A DNA stretch of 64,000 nt from positions 248,001-312,000 of the forward strand of contig NZ_BAZF01000001.1 of NCBI RefSeq assembly GCF_000813145.1, written 5' to 3'. Position numbers and translations under genes: made by a program. The notes under the pieces were generated by a model. That model made no database searches. It was not told the origin of the DNA and worked only from the letters and a program-made list of their open reading frames with translations. Source of the stretch: Geobacter sp. OR-1 (lineage in GTDB: Bacteria > Desulfobacterota > Desulfuromonadia > Geobacterales > DSM-12255). Positions 50,853-60,348 of this stretch are shown here, in pieces (the first letter of the stretch is position 1; each line of letters begins with the position of its first letter).

Positions 50853-51929
50853 CTATTTGGCTTTGGGGTACGATCCCAGAATTTTCACAAACTGGCAGTA
50901 TCCCTTCAACTCCTGCACCGCCTCGCTGACTTCCGGCTCGCTGACATGGCCGGCCAGGTCGAGGAAGAAGATGTATTCCCAGGCCTTGGACTTGTTCGGC
51001 CGGGATTCGATCTTGGACAGGTTCAGCCCCCGCTTGGCGAACGGCTCCAGCATCCGGTACAAAATCCCGGGCTCGTCCTTGACCGAGAACATCAGAGAAG
51101 TCCGGTCGTCGCCGGACTTTTCGGCCATTTTGCTCCCGATGACCAGGAAGCGGGTAACATTGTTCACCTGATCCTCGATCCGCTCCCGCACGACCTTGAG
51201 GTCATACAGCGACGCCGCGTATTCGCTGGCGATGGCTGCTGCCGAATAGTCCTCGCTGACGATCTGGGCCGCCAGGGTGGTAGAGGCGACATCCACCAGC
51301 GGCACGTTGGGGAGGTTTTCCGCCAGCCAGCGCCGGCACTGGGCCAACGGCTGCGGATGGGAGTAAATCTTCTTCACATCCTCGATCCGGCCGGTACGGG
51401 AGAGGAGGAAATGGGAGACCTCCAGCAGGATCTCGGCATTGATCTTGAGATCGCTGCCGGTAAACATGTCGAGGGTGTGGGAAATGACCCCTTCGGTGGA
51501 GTTCTCCACCGGCACGACGCCGTAAAGCGCCCGCCCCTTCTCCACCTCCTCGAACACGGCCGGGATCGACTTCTGCGGCACCAGCTCCGCGGCCAGACCG
51601 AAGTGCTGCATGGCCGCCAGGTGGGAAAAGGTGGCCTTGGGCCCTAAGAACGCCACTTTCATCGGCGCCTCAAGGGCCAGCGAAGCCGAGATGATCTCCC
51701 GGAAGACGCTGCGGATGGACTCGGTCGGAAACGGTCCCTTGTTCAATGCGGCGAGCCGCTCGTAAATCTCGCGCTCGCGGCTCGGCACGTGGAATTCGCG
51801 GTTTTCGCGGGTCTTGATCCTGCCGACCTGCATTACCAGCTCGGCGCGCCGGTTGAGAATTTCCAGGATCCGGTCATCCAGGCCGTCGATTTCACGACGC
51901 AGTTCATCGAGAGTCTTAACATCTGTCAT
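50853..51929 (-). CDS. pheA: Bifunctional chorismate mutase/prephenate dehydratase
   Basis: The 358-residue protein has an AroQ chorismate mutase domain (about 1-90, LDELRREIDGLDDRILEILN), a prephenate dehydratase domain (GPKATFSHLAAMQHFG, VPVENSTEGVISHTLDMF) and a C-terminal ACT domain (SRPNKSKAWEYIFFLDLAGH) that likely binds phenylalanine as feedback inhibitor. It is the first gene of the aromatic run on the minus strand. The ribosome site is weak. Confidence 0.96.
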   Translation of the reverse strand: MTDVKTLDELRREIDGLDDRILEILNRRAELVMQVGRIKTRENREFHVPSREREIYERLAALNKGPFPTESIRSVFREIISASLALEAPMKVAFLGPKATFSHLAAMQHFGLAAELVPQKSIPAVFEEVEKGRALYGVVPVENSTEGVISHTLDMFTGSDLKINAEILLEVSHFLLSRTGRIEDVKKIYSHPQPLAQCRRWLAENLPNVPLVDVASTTLAAQIVSEDYSAAAIASEYAASLYDLKVVRERIEDQVNNVTRFLVIGSKMAEKSGDDRTSLMFSVKDEPGILYRMLEPFAKRGLNLSKIESRPNKSKAWEYIFFLDLAGHVSEPEVSEAVQELKGYCQFVKILGSYPKAK

Positions 51930-52050
51930 GGGGTGTCACCCGCAGGATGGGGTATGAAGGCAAAAGAGGGAGGTACTGTATAGCAAGAGCTCGGAAAAGG
52001 CAAGTGATTTGGCTCGGGACGACCCTATCGTCCGGGTGGGCCGCCGGTCA

Positions 52051-53982
52051 CTATTTGATGCAGACCCGCCGCACCTCGTGGATATCGGTTAACCCTTTGC
52101 ATATTTTCAGGATTCCGTCCTGCTTGAGGGTCAGCATCCCGTCTTCCATGGCCTGGCGCCGGACCATGTCGGTATCCACCTTCCGCTTGATAAGACCCTT
52201 GACCGGGTCGGTGCACTCCAGCAGCTCGTGGAGCCCCATCCGTCCCGAGTAGCCGCTGTTGCCGCAGGAATGGCACCCCACGGCGCGGTACAGGGTCAGA
52301 TCGGCAAGGTTGATGCCGGTTGCGGCAAACTGGTCCGGCCCGAACTCCTCGACCAGTTCGGCGATCTCTTCCGTGCCGGGGGTATAGGCGGCCTTGCACT
52401 CGTTACAGAGCTTCCGGGCGAGGCGCTGGGCCAGCACGCAGAGAAGCGAATCCGAAAAACTGTACGGGTCCAGCCCCATATCCAGGAGCCGGGTAACGGT
52501 CTCGGCGGCCGAGTTGGTATGGAGCGTGGACAGCACCAGGTGGCCGGTAAGCGAGGCCTCGACCGCGATCGAGGCGGTCTCCAGGTCGCGCATCTCCCCC
52601 ACCATGATCACATCCGGATCGAGCCGGAGGAACGAGCGGAGAGCAGCGGCAAAGGTCAGTCCGATCCGGGTGTTCACCTGGACCTGCCGCAGGCCGTTCT
52701 GGGTTATTTCCACCGGGTCCTCCGCGGTCCAGATCTTTTTTTCCGGGGAGTTGATGCCGGAGATCGCCGAATGAAGGGTGGTGGTCTTGCCGGAGCCGGT
52801 CGGCCCGACAACCAGGATCAGGCCGTACGGTTGGCGCATCGCGTCACAGAAAATCTTCCGGTTGCGCTCGCTGAACCCCACCTGCTCCAGGGACACGCTC
52901 TTGCCGGTATCGAGAAGCCGGATGACCACGTCCTCGAGGTTGCCGGCAGTCGGCATCGTGGCCACACGCAGCTCCATGTCCAATGGGCCGAATTTCTTGA
53001 AATTGATCTTGCCGTCCTGTGGCCGGCGGCGCTCGGCAATATCCAGGTCGGCCATGATCTTGATCCTGGAGGGGATGGCATATTTATACCGGTACGGAAT
53101 CCGCTGGTATACCGAACAGTGACCGTCAACCCGCATCCGGACAATCACGTCGCTCTTGCCTGGATATGGTTCGATATGGATATCCGAGGCCTTTTTCAGG
53201 CTGGCATCGAAGATGATCTTGTTCACCAGCTTGACGATGATGCTGTCCCGCTCCGTTACCTTGCGCACCTCTTCCTCGACATCAGGTTCGTCGATCGCGC
53301 GCCCTTCGCTCAACAGATCGCCGATGCTGTCGTCGGTCAGCTGCTCGACAATCAGTTCCGACGACGATTGCTGGGCTGCAGAGGCCCGGTACAGCCGTTG
53401 CTGCGCCCGGTTGATGTCTGACTCGGTCGCGATTACCGGTATGATCCGGTGCCGGATCGAGGCCTCCAGCTCTTTCAGCTCCTGGAGCTTGAGCGGATAG
53501 ACCATGGCCAGCGTCAGTGTGGACCCGATCCGGGCAATCGGCACAATCCTCCGTTTCTGGGCAAAGGTGGCATTTAGATACCGGGAAAGGCCCGGGTCGA
53601 TCTCCTGGATGTCGATCTGGACAAAGGAGAGATCGTACTGGCCGGCGATAATCTTGGCCAACTGCGACTCCTCCAGGTAATTGAGCTTGTAGAGCGCCCG
53701 GTAAAGGGGGATATCTTCCCGCTTCGACAGGGCCAGGGCATTACCGAGCTTGTCGTTGGAGATCAGCTTGTCGCGGATGAGAAGGTCGGTCAGCCGTTGC
53801 CGTTTGCCGGTCTGTTCCAAGATGTAGGAGAGATCGGATTCGTTCAGGTAGCCGAGCTTGCAGAGCAGCTGGCCGATCGTCTGGCCTGGGAAGAGCTTCT
53901 GCATCTCCAGGGCTTCACTGAGCTGCTGCTCGGTGATCAGCTTGTTTTCCACCAGGATTTCGCCCATCTTCTTCGGGGCCAT
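52051..53982 (-). CDS. GspE/PilB-type secretion ATPase with MshEN domains
   Basis: A 643-residue hexameric-type ATPase. The N-terminal half holds MshEN-type repeats (LGEILVENKLITEQQLSEAL-like, about 5-165) that can bind c-di-GMP in relatives. The ATPase core has VGPTGSGKTTTLHSAI, the Asp-box VGEMRDLETASIAVEASLTG and a zinc-binding tetracysteine (CNECKAAYTPG, GCHSCGNSGYSG). Such proteins drive type II secretion or type IV pili. The other Gsp/Pil machine genes are not in the window except GspA/GspB-like ones. GGAGAG precedes the ATG. Confidence 0.9.
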   Translation of the reverse strand: MAPKKMGEILVENKLITEQQLSEALEMQKLFPGQTIGQLLCKLGYLNESDLSYILEQTGKRQRLTDLLIRDKLISNDKLGNALALSKREDIPLYRALYKLNYLEESQLAKIIAGQYDLSFVQIDIQEIDPGLSRYLNATFAQKRRIVPIARIGSTLTLAMVYPLKLQELKELEASIRHRIIPVIATESDINRAQQRLYRASAAQQSSSELIVEQLTDDSIGDLLSEGRAIDEPDVEEEVRKVTERDSIIVKLVNKIIFDASLKKASDIHIEPYPGKSDVIVRMRVDGHCSVYQRIPYRYKYAIPSRIKIMADLDIAERRRPQDGKINFKKFGPLDMELRVATMPTAGNLEDVVIRLLDTGKSVSLEQVGFSERNRKIFCDAMRQPYGLILVVGPTGSGKTTTLHSAISGINSPEKKIWTAEDPVEITQNGLRQVQVNTRIGLTFAAALRSFLRLDPDVIMVGEMRDLETASIAVEASLTGHLVLSTLHTNSAAETVTRLLDMGLDPYSFSDSLLCVLAQRLARKLCNECKAAYTPGTEEIAELVEEFGPDQFAATGINLADLTLYRAVGCHSCGNSGYSGRMGLHELLECTDPVKGLIKRKVDTDMVRRQAMEDGMLTLKQDGILKICKGLTDIHEVRRVCIK

Positions 53983-54016
53983 TGCAACTCTCCGGGACAG
54001 GGTTAGACTTGCCGGT

Positions 54017-55531
54017 TTATGGCGACGGAAAAACCGTATAACCGTTCAGGGTAACGAGCTCGCTGATCAGAGGATCGACACTGCTCCCGGTCAGGACGGT
54101 CTTTCTGCCGCTGGCCGGGTCGAGAAGCATGAAACCTGGGAACTTGACGCTGTAGGAACGATCCCGGGCCGGCCAGAGCGGCTGGCGGTCAAACCTGGCC
54201 GGGATCCGGAGCCGCGACAGCAGTTTTTCTGCGACCCTGCGGAAATCGTCACGTTCTTCCAGGATTACGACCCGGTATCCCCGCGTCTCCAGCAGGCGCA
54301 TCAGGGTGTAGAATACCGGATCGCCGTTGAACCGGGTCACGATGAACCGTTCGCCGCGCATCTCGAAATACCGGTCTGCCGAGATATCGAGCCGCAGACC
54401 GCTGTCGCTGGGGCCGAACAGCTCGACTTTCGCATCACTGGAATAGTTGAGATCCAGGGAATCCATGATCCGGTCGGTGAGTTCCAGCGCATTGGCGCCG
54501 GCAATCAGGTGGAGCCGGTGTCCCCGTTCCTGCGGGGGCCGGCTGCCAGCGGTCAAAGGCTCGATCAGCCTGAACCCCTGCCGGGAGAGGAATGAGGCAA
54601 GCGCCGGCGGGGTGCCGCCTCTCCCCTCGGTCACGTTCAACAGGACAATATCCTGGTTCATCAGGCTTTCCGGGTTTTTTTCGATCTTGTAGTCACTGGT
54701 CACGGTCAGCTGGGGGCTGCTGCCGAAGTCGATGCTGAAGTTCTCGGCAACAGAGAAAAACCGCGCCTCGGACAGCAGTGCCGAATAAAACCTCCGGACA
54801 TTTGCCGGGTCCTCACTCACCACCCGGACATCGTCAAGGGTCTGAACCAGGCTTTTCACCATTGGCGGCAGTTTTCCTCCCGGATCGACCAGAATCCGGC
54901 CGCCGTCGGCAGCAGGGAGAACCGGGAACCGCTCGGGATCGAGAGCAAGTTCGAAATTCTGCCCCGCCAGGTTGATGCCTTCGGCTCGATCCCGGTTCAA
55001 TGGGAACAGGCTGTCCCAGACCCCCTTGACAAACCTCAGGTCCGCGCTCCCTTCGAGGCGCACCTGCTGGAACATCCGTAACTGCTGGGAAGCGGACTGG
55101 CCAGTCCCCTTAGCAGGTCTAACCGCGCCGGTGCGGCCGGGCCGGGCCGATTTCCCGCCCAGCGGTATCGTGATCGTGCTCCCGACCCGCAACGATCTGA
55201 TGTCGCTGATCCCGTTCATCTCCTTCAGCCGGGGGATAACGGCATCAGCCTCTTTTTCCGACAGGCCGTATCTCCCCATCAGGATGAGGTAAAGGTTGTC
55301 GCCCGGTTTTACGGTATACCGGGAAGAGCGCGGCGTCTTTTTCCCTTCTTGGCGTTTTTCGGCATGTCCGGCTGCTGCAACGGTTTTTTTGCCGGCATCG
55401 AACCTGCTGTCGAGCATCCTGGTGTCGAGATCGAAACGGGGATCAATGGCAAAAGCCGTCATGCTGTGGGTCAGCAACAGCAATGAGAGGCTGGCAAGAG
55501 CGGTTGACAGCCGTGCAGCGGAAAACATCAT
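54017..55531 (-). CDS. LysM-domain protein of the secretion cluster, unknown function
   Basis: The ATG at 55531 (MMFSAARLST) follows AGGAG and gives 504 residues with a signal peptide (LLLTHSMTAFA). A LysM domain at about 75-125 (SRYTVKPGDNLYLILMGRYG) should bind peptidoglycan. The rest (about 150-504) has no recognised domain but repeats a weak motif around LDLNYSSDAKVELFG and TRFNGDPVFYTLMRLLETRG. It lies 34 bases upstream of the GspE-type gene and is probably a periplasmic part of the same system. Confidence 0.75.
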   Translation of the reverse strand: MMFSAARLSTALASLSLLLLTHSMTAFAIDPRFDLDTRMLDSRFDAGKKTVAAAGHAEKRQEGKKTPRSSRYTVKPGDNLYLILMGRYGLSEKEADAVIPRLKEMNGISDIRSLRVGSTITIPLGGKSARPGRTGAVRPAKGTGQSASQQLRMFQQVRLEGSADLRFVKGVWDSLFPLNRDRAEGINLAGQNFELALDPERFPVLPAADGGRILVDPGGKLPPMVKSLVQTLDDVRVVSEDPANVRRFYSALLSEARFFSVAENFSIDFGSSPQLTVTSDYKIEKNPESLMNQDIVLLNVTEGRGGTPPALASFLSRQGFRLIEPLTAGSRPPQERGHRLHLIAGANALELTDRIMDSLDLNYSSDAKVELFGPSDSGLRLDISADRYFEMRGERFIVTRFNGDPVFYTLMRLLETRGYRVVILEERDDFRRVAEKLLSRLRIPARFDRQPLWPARDRSYSVKFPGFMLLDPASGRKTVLTGSSVDPLISELVTLNGYTVFPSP

Positions 55532-55586
55532 GAAAACTCCTGGGCAATAAACTTCATGGCATAAGAATGCAAATAGTTGCACCTGA

Positions 55587-56975
55587 CTACGGTACGGTTA
55601 TGACTACCCCCCGGACCCGGGGATCGGGCTTCTTGCGGTAGATAACGAGTTCTCCTCCACCGGGGAGGCCGGCCTGCTCTAAAATATAGCCGTTTTTCCC
55701 GGTTGTGCCAGTGGACGTATAGGCTGAGCTGCCGCACAGCTGCTGCAGAAGTTCGGCAATCATGGCAGGAGTAATGACGTTGTCCCGCGAGGCGACAACC
55801 TGGACCGCCTTGATTTCATTGTTCGACCGGAACACCAGAAAATCGTACCCTTTGGAGCTGAACCGTTCCCAACCCGGATGGCCGGCGGAATATTGGGGGT
55901 CTTTACCGTTGACCGGAATCATTTGCGGCAGAGATGCCGGCCGCACCTGGCGAACCGTTGTCCGTTGGTGCTGCAGAGGGATTGCTGGGGCCGAGGCCTG
56001 TTTAGCCGGAGATTGCGGCTTTACTGGCGCCGGCTTGCCGCCGGTCAGCCATCTGCCTGCCGGAATGCTGCCGGAGAAATACAGCACCCCACCCAATACC
56101 GCAGCAACAACGAACCCGGCAAGGTAGATCCAATTCACCTGCCGGCCAAAGCTCACCCCCCTCACGCCAAAAGATGAGAAATCCTCTTTAGCTGCCCTTG
56201 TCGGAACCGCCACCTCTTCCGGCCGAACAGCGGTTACCGTCGCTGCGGCCCTCTTCGGCGGCTTCTGGGCCGGCTCCGGTTTACGGACGCTCTCCGCGCT
56301 GCGGCCCGCAGGTGGCGTCTTCTTTACCTGGGCCGGCGGCGGTTGTACCCGGCCATGACCGACGCCGGGCGGCGCCTGCGGAACCACGGCAGGAGGAGGA
56401 ACCGCAGTTTGCCCGGTAGCCGCCTCTGTCCTGGCGTTGAGCTGCGAAACATGCCCTAAATCGCTGCGATTGTCCGTTTGCGACAGCGAAAACGGGTCGG
56501 TCAGCAGCGACGAATCGCTGACTGTGACCAGCGACAGCTCCTGGTCCGGCATTTCATGTTCGGCAGTTGCGGCCACCCATTCCGCAGCCCCCATTCCGTC
56601 TTTCCAGAGCAGATGCGGAATTTTTTCCAGCTGCGCGCCGAAAAACGAGCTGAGTTCCTCTTCGGTGGCGGCAAAGTCAAAGCTGTCGTCAAAGCATTTC
56701 GGCCGTTCCTGGGGAGAGCCGGCGATTGCCCCCATCAGGATGATCCGCGGGGAACCGTCGCGCAGCAACCCTTTTATCTGCCTGGCGATAACCTCGGCCG
56801 CAGTGCCGTTGATCTCGCGCTGAATAAACACCGATGCCGGCCTCTTGTCGAAAACCGCCATCAAACCCTGCTCAAAATCGGAAAAGATGCAGATCTGTCC
56901 CTTTATGAGCGGCTGAAAGCGCTCCTTGAGGTGCATTACATGCGGATCATTTGAAATTATTATTATGGTTACCAT
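55587..56975 (-). CDS. Unknown protein with receiver-like head and one membrane segment
   Basis: A 462-residue protein. Residues 1-125 look like a degenerate response-regulator fold (VTIIIISNDPHVMHLKERFQ, SVFIQREINGTAAEVIARQI) without a clear phospho-Asp. A Pro/Ala-rich linker follows, a membrane segment near 283-305 (IYLAGFVVAAVLGGVLYFSG), and a periplasmic C-terminal domain (GWERFSSKGYDFLVFRSNNE). The layout suggests an inner-membrane connector in the secretion cluster. No family is recognised. Confidence 0.65.
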   Translation of the reverse strand: MVTIIIISNDPHVMHLKERFQPLIKGQICIFSDFEQGLMAVFDKRPASVFIQREINGTAAEVIARQIKGLLRDGSPRIILMGAIAGSPQERPKCFDDSFDFAATEEELSSFFGAQLEKIPHLLWKDGMGAAEWVAATAEHEMPDQELSLVTVSDSSLLTDPFSLSQTDNRSDLGHVSQLNARTEAATGQTAVPPPAVVPQAPPGVGHGRVQPPPAQVKKTPPAGRSAESVRKPEPAQKPPKRAAATVTAVRPEEVAVPTRAAKEDFSSFGVRGVSFGRQVNWIYLAGFVVAAVLGGVLYFSGSIPAGRWLTGGKPAPVKPQSPAKQASAPAIPLQHQRTTVRQVRPASLPQMIPVNGKDPQYSAGHPGWERFSSKGYDFLVFRSNNEIKAVQVVASRDNVITPAMIAELLQQLCGSSAYTSTGTTGKNGYILEQAGLPGGGELVIYRKKPDPRVRGVVITVP

Positions 56976-57084
56976 GGCGCCATCTGATCCGGGGTCTGTG
57001 TCATTCTATGGATCCAATATTTTCGCTGATATGCCCTTATTACATTATCGGATTCCGCTCCGACATCTTGAACCGCAACCTCTT

Positions 57085-57828
57085 TCAATCGATCTCAACC
57101 CGTGATTCCGGGTTCAGCGGGTTTGTCCGGACGGCCAGGGAGAAAAGGTACGGGTAATCGTTTTTCAGATGCTGCAGATAGAGCAGCCACTGGCTGAGCA
57201 GATGGGTATAGGCGCGCTTGATGTCGCCCGAGAGGTGATCGAGGTCGGCTTCGGAAAGCCGGGCCAGATCGGTCCGGTATTCCAGTTCCTCAACCAGGTG
57301 GAAGACTGCCCAGAGGAGTTCGGTAAAGTCGTCGTGCTCCAGCAGGTTCGGGTTCTCCAGCAACCCAAGCATGAACTGCCGCCGGGAAACCAGGAAGCTC
57401 CGCAGTTCCGACAGATCGCCATCACGGCTGTCGATCCGCATCGGGTGTTTCTTCAGGAATTCGGCCGCTGCCTGGAACTCCGTATCCTGCCACTGGCCCG
57501 ACACCTTCATCCGTTCCCGAAGCGCACTGCATTCCCGGACAAAACCGAACCCGTCCCGGAGCAGAACCGTTCCGATCTCGCTGAAGAACACGCCGATCAC
57601 CATGTTCAGCTTCTGGCGCAACGCATCGCGCTCCCTCGCCTTCAGAACCCGTTCGATCATCAGGGTGACGAACAGGACATAAATCGGCAGGAATGCCAGA
57701 TTTCCCAGGAGCCCGACGCCGATCTCCCGCCCCTGGCCGAACAGCAGGTAGTCGAGACCGTACAATCCGAAGGAGAGAACCAGCATCACCCAGACGATCT
57801 TTTCAAATTTCAAGCTGAAATATTTCAT
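57085..57828 (-). CDS. Membrane protein of unknown function
   Basis: A 247-residue protein with two N-terminal membrane segments (IVWVMLVLSFGLYGLDYLLF and LLGNLAFLPIYVLFVTLMIE) and a helical cytoplasmic domain of about 180 residues rich in charged residues. AGAGG precedes the ATG. It follows the FtsX-type permease gene by 7 bases. No named family is recognised. Confidence 0.7.
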   Translation of the reverse strand: MKYFSLKFEKIVWVMLVLSFGLYGLDYLLFGQGREIGVGLLGNLAFLPIYVLFVTLMIERVLKARERDALRQKLNMVIGVFFSEIGTVLLRDGFGFVRECSALRERMKVSGQWQDTEFQAAAEFLKKHPMRIDSRDGDLSELRSFLVSRRQFMLGLLENPNLLEHDDFTELLWAVFHLVEELEYRTDLARLSEADLDHLSGDIKRAYTHLLSQWLLYLQHLKNDYPYLFSLAVRTNPLNPESRVEID

Positions 57829-57835
57829 GCAACCT

Positions 57836-59002
57836 CTATGTTGATCTGAGTGCGTCCGCTATGTTCATCCGGGCGGCCCGGAACGCGGGGAGCAGGCCTC
57901 CGGCGAGCCCCATGAACAGGGCAAAGAGCAACCCCTTGACAGTGATTGCCGGGGTCAGGGTAAAGGAAAACGCGAGTTCGGCAAACGACTGCCAGTTCAT
58001 GGTCGAGATTGTTATCAGCTGCATGAACGACGCGAAAAACAGCCCGAGCAGGCCGCCGATGAGCCCCAGAAAGAGGGACTCGAAGACAAATGCCGCCAGG
58101 ATGCTCCCCCGGGTGAACCCCAGTGCGCGCAGCGTGCCGATCTCGATAACCCGGTTTGCCACTGCGGCATACATGGTGATCATGGCGCCGATCACCGCAC
58201 CGATGGAGAAGATGGCGGTCAGGGCTATCCCCATGATGCGCAGAAAGGTCGACATCGCCTCTGACTGGTCCTCGTAATACCTGTTCTCCAGTTTTGCCTC
58301 CACGGTAAGGCGCGGATCGGATTCGATCTCCTCCTTCAACCGCTTGAATTGAGCAGGATCGCGCTGCCGGAACAGGACCGACGAGTATACCGGCCGCCGG
58401 AACGCCTGCATCAGCTGATCGATATCGCCCCAGATCTCGGAAGAAAACCCGGTCGCTCCGGCATCGAACACGCCGACAACTTTCCAGTTGCGCATGCCGA
58501 ACCGCAGGGTCTCACCCAGCCCCCCGCCCTTGAACCGCTCGGCAATACTCTTCCCGGCAATTACCTCCACCGAACCGGGCCGGGGCATCCGGCCGGAGAC
58601 GAGCTTAACCTGGGGCCTGAGCCGCAGCGAACTCTCGCTGACCCCACGAATCACGACATTTGACGGCTTGCCACTCTCCCGCTTGGGGATATTGATCAGC
58701 ACCACCAGTTCCTTGGCCAGCAACAATCGACCGTCAGGGCCGATGGCGACCTCCGGCCGGCTCTCCACTATCGATGCCTGGTTCCGCTCGATGCCGCTCT
58801 GCACCTCGGACTGCGACCCCTTTCTGATCACCACGACGTTTTCCGGCGAGCCGGTGGCGATCAGGGTCTTGCGCAGCCCCTCGGAAAGCATGAGGGTGGC
58901 GGCAAAGACAAACACCACCAGGGCCATGCCGATCGCGGTCAGCACCGTGGTGAGCCGCCGGGTCCAGAGATTTCTGAAGCTGTAGGATATGGGTATGGGC
59001 AT
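57836..59002 (-). CDS. MacB/FtsX-type ABC transporter permease without a local ATPase
   Basis: The ATG at 59002 (MPIPISYSFRNLWTRR) gives 388 residues; a TTG at 59029 is possible. The layout is one N-terminal membrane segment, a periplasmic MacB-PCD domain (about 45-225) and three C-terminal segments with FtsX motifs (EIGTLRALGFTRGSILAAFV, GGLLPAFRAARMNIADALRS). Its ATPase partner is not adjacent. It heads the minus-strand run to the GspE-type gene. Confidence 0.85.
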   Translation of the reverse strand: MPIPISYSFRNLWTRRLTTVLTAIGMALVVFVFAATLMLSEGLRKTLIATGSPENVVVIRKGSQSEVQSGIERNQASIVESRPEVAIGPDGRLLLAKELVVLINIPKRESGKPSNVVIRGVSESSLRLRPQVKLVSGRMPRPGSVEVIAGKSIAERFKGGGLGETLRFGMRNWKVVGVFDAGATGFSSEIWGDIDQLMQAFRRPVYSSVLFRQRDPAQFKRLKEEIESDPRLTVEAKLENRYYEDQSEAMSTFLRIMGIALTAIFSIGAVIGAMITMYAAVANRVIEIGTLRALGFTRGSILAAFVFESLFLGLIGGLLGLFFASFMQLITISTMNWQSFAELAFSFTLTPAITVKGLLFALFMGLAGGLLPAFRAARMNIADALRST

Positions 59003-59139
59003 GAAATAATTTCCCGGCATCAAATTCAAACAAGTCTACCAAAGAGCGGGGCAGTTGGCCAGATAGGCCAATTTGCCTTTATGACTCGGCAGCAATGTGA
59101 TAGATAGATGTTACGTTTCACCAAAGGAATATACAAACT

Positions 59140-60348
59140 ATGTACTGGGAACAGTTGGGGTTCAAAGAACCCCCTTTCGCCCTCACACCAAACCCCGAAT
59201 TCCTGTTCATGAGCAGGCACCATCAGGAGGCGTTTGCCCACCTGCTCTTTGCCATCGACACCCGCGCCGGTTTCATCGAGCTGTCCGGCGAGGTGGGTAC
59301 CGGCAAGACTACCATAATAAGGACCTTTCTCGGCCAGCTCTCATCCGAGACCTGCCGGAGCGCCTTTATCTTCAATCCGACCGTGTCGCCGCTCGGGCTG
59401 CTGCAGGAGATCAACAACGAGTTCGGCCTCCCCTGCATTGCCAACGATATCCACGAACTGCACAAATCCCTGAACGAGTTCCTGCTCCGGGAGAACAGTG
59501 CGGGGCATACCGTGGTGCTGGTTATCGACGAGGCGCAGAACCTTTCGACCGCGGTGCTGGAACAGGTCCGGCTCATCTCGAACCTCGAAACCGAGCAGTC
59601 AAAGCTGATCCAAATCGTGCTGGTCGGCCAGACCGAGCTGCAAGCGCTGCTGTCCCGGCAGGAATTACGGCAGCTCAACCAGCGGATAACGGTGCGCTAT
59701 CATCTGGAACCGATGGCAGCTGAGGACGTTCATTCCTATATCCGTCACCGGATCAGGGTCGCCGCCGGCGGCAAAGAGCCGGTCACATTCACCGCTGCTG
59801 CCGCCGATAAGATCGGCCGCTTTTCCGGCGGACTCCCCAGGCTGGTAAACGCGGTTTGCGACCGGGCGTTACTCCTTGCCTATACGAAAGAACGCCGCGA
59901 AGTGACGCATCAAATGGCTGCTACCGCGATTGCAGACCTCATCAGGACCGAAAATCCCCGCAGGCGATCATTCCGCTATCTGTCAGCGTCGGCCCTGATT
60001 GCCGTCGTGCTGATTGCGGGGGTCGCGCTCTACTGGACTCAGATCCCGGCGCCACAGCCGAGTTCTCCGGTTCCAGCGGCAAAGGGTGCGGCAAGCGAAG
60101 ACAGCAACGGCGTCAGATTGTTGCAGGTGATGCTGAAAGCGGCCGGACATTTCAGCGGGACGCCGGACGGGGTTTTCGATAACAGGACCGCAGAGGCGGT
60201 CAGAAGATTCCAGGAGGCCGAAGGGCTTAAGGTGGACGGCAAGCCGGGAGGGAAGACCCTGAGCCGGCTCTACCAGCGATCAGGCGGCAAATTTGCGGCC
60301 GGGGCGGAGAGCGCCGCAGTTCCGGTGCCGGGAGGTGACCGGAAATGA
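59140..60348 (+). CDS. ExeA/GspA-like AAA ATPase with peptidoglycan-binding domain
   Basis: A 402-residue protein: N-terminal AAA ATPase (MYWEQLGFKEPPFALTPNPE, Walker A GEVGTGKTT, Walker B VVLVIDEAQNLS), a membrane segment at about 284-304 (ALIAVVLIAGVALYW) and a C-terminal peptidoglycan-binding domain (HFSGTPDGVFDNRTAEAVRR). ExeA helps place the type II secretin through the cell wall. AAAGGA precedes the ATG. The gspB-like gene overlaps its end by 4 bases. Confidence 0.92.
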   Translation: MYWEQLGFKEPPFALTPNPEFLFMSRHHQEAFAHLLFAIDTRAGFIELSGEVGTGKTTIIRTFLGQLSSETCRSAFIFNPTVSPLGLLQEINNEFGLPCIANDIHELHKSLNEFLLRENSAGHTVVLVIDEAQNLSTAVLEQVRLISNLETEQSKLIQIVLVGQTELQALLSRQELRQLNQRITVRYHLEPMAAEDVHSYIRHRIRVAAGGKEPVTFTAAAADKIGRFSGGLPRLVNAVCDRALLLAYTKERREVTHQMAATAIADLIRTENPRRRSFRYLSASALIAVVLIAGVALYWTQIPAPQPSSPVPAAKGAASEDSNGVRLLQVMLKAAGHFSGTPDGVFDNRTAEAVRRFQEAEGLKVDGKPGGKTLSRLYQRSGGKFAAGAESAAVPVPGGDRK

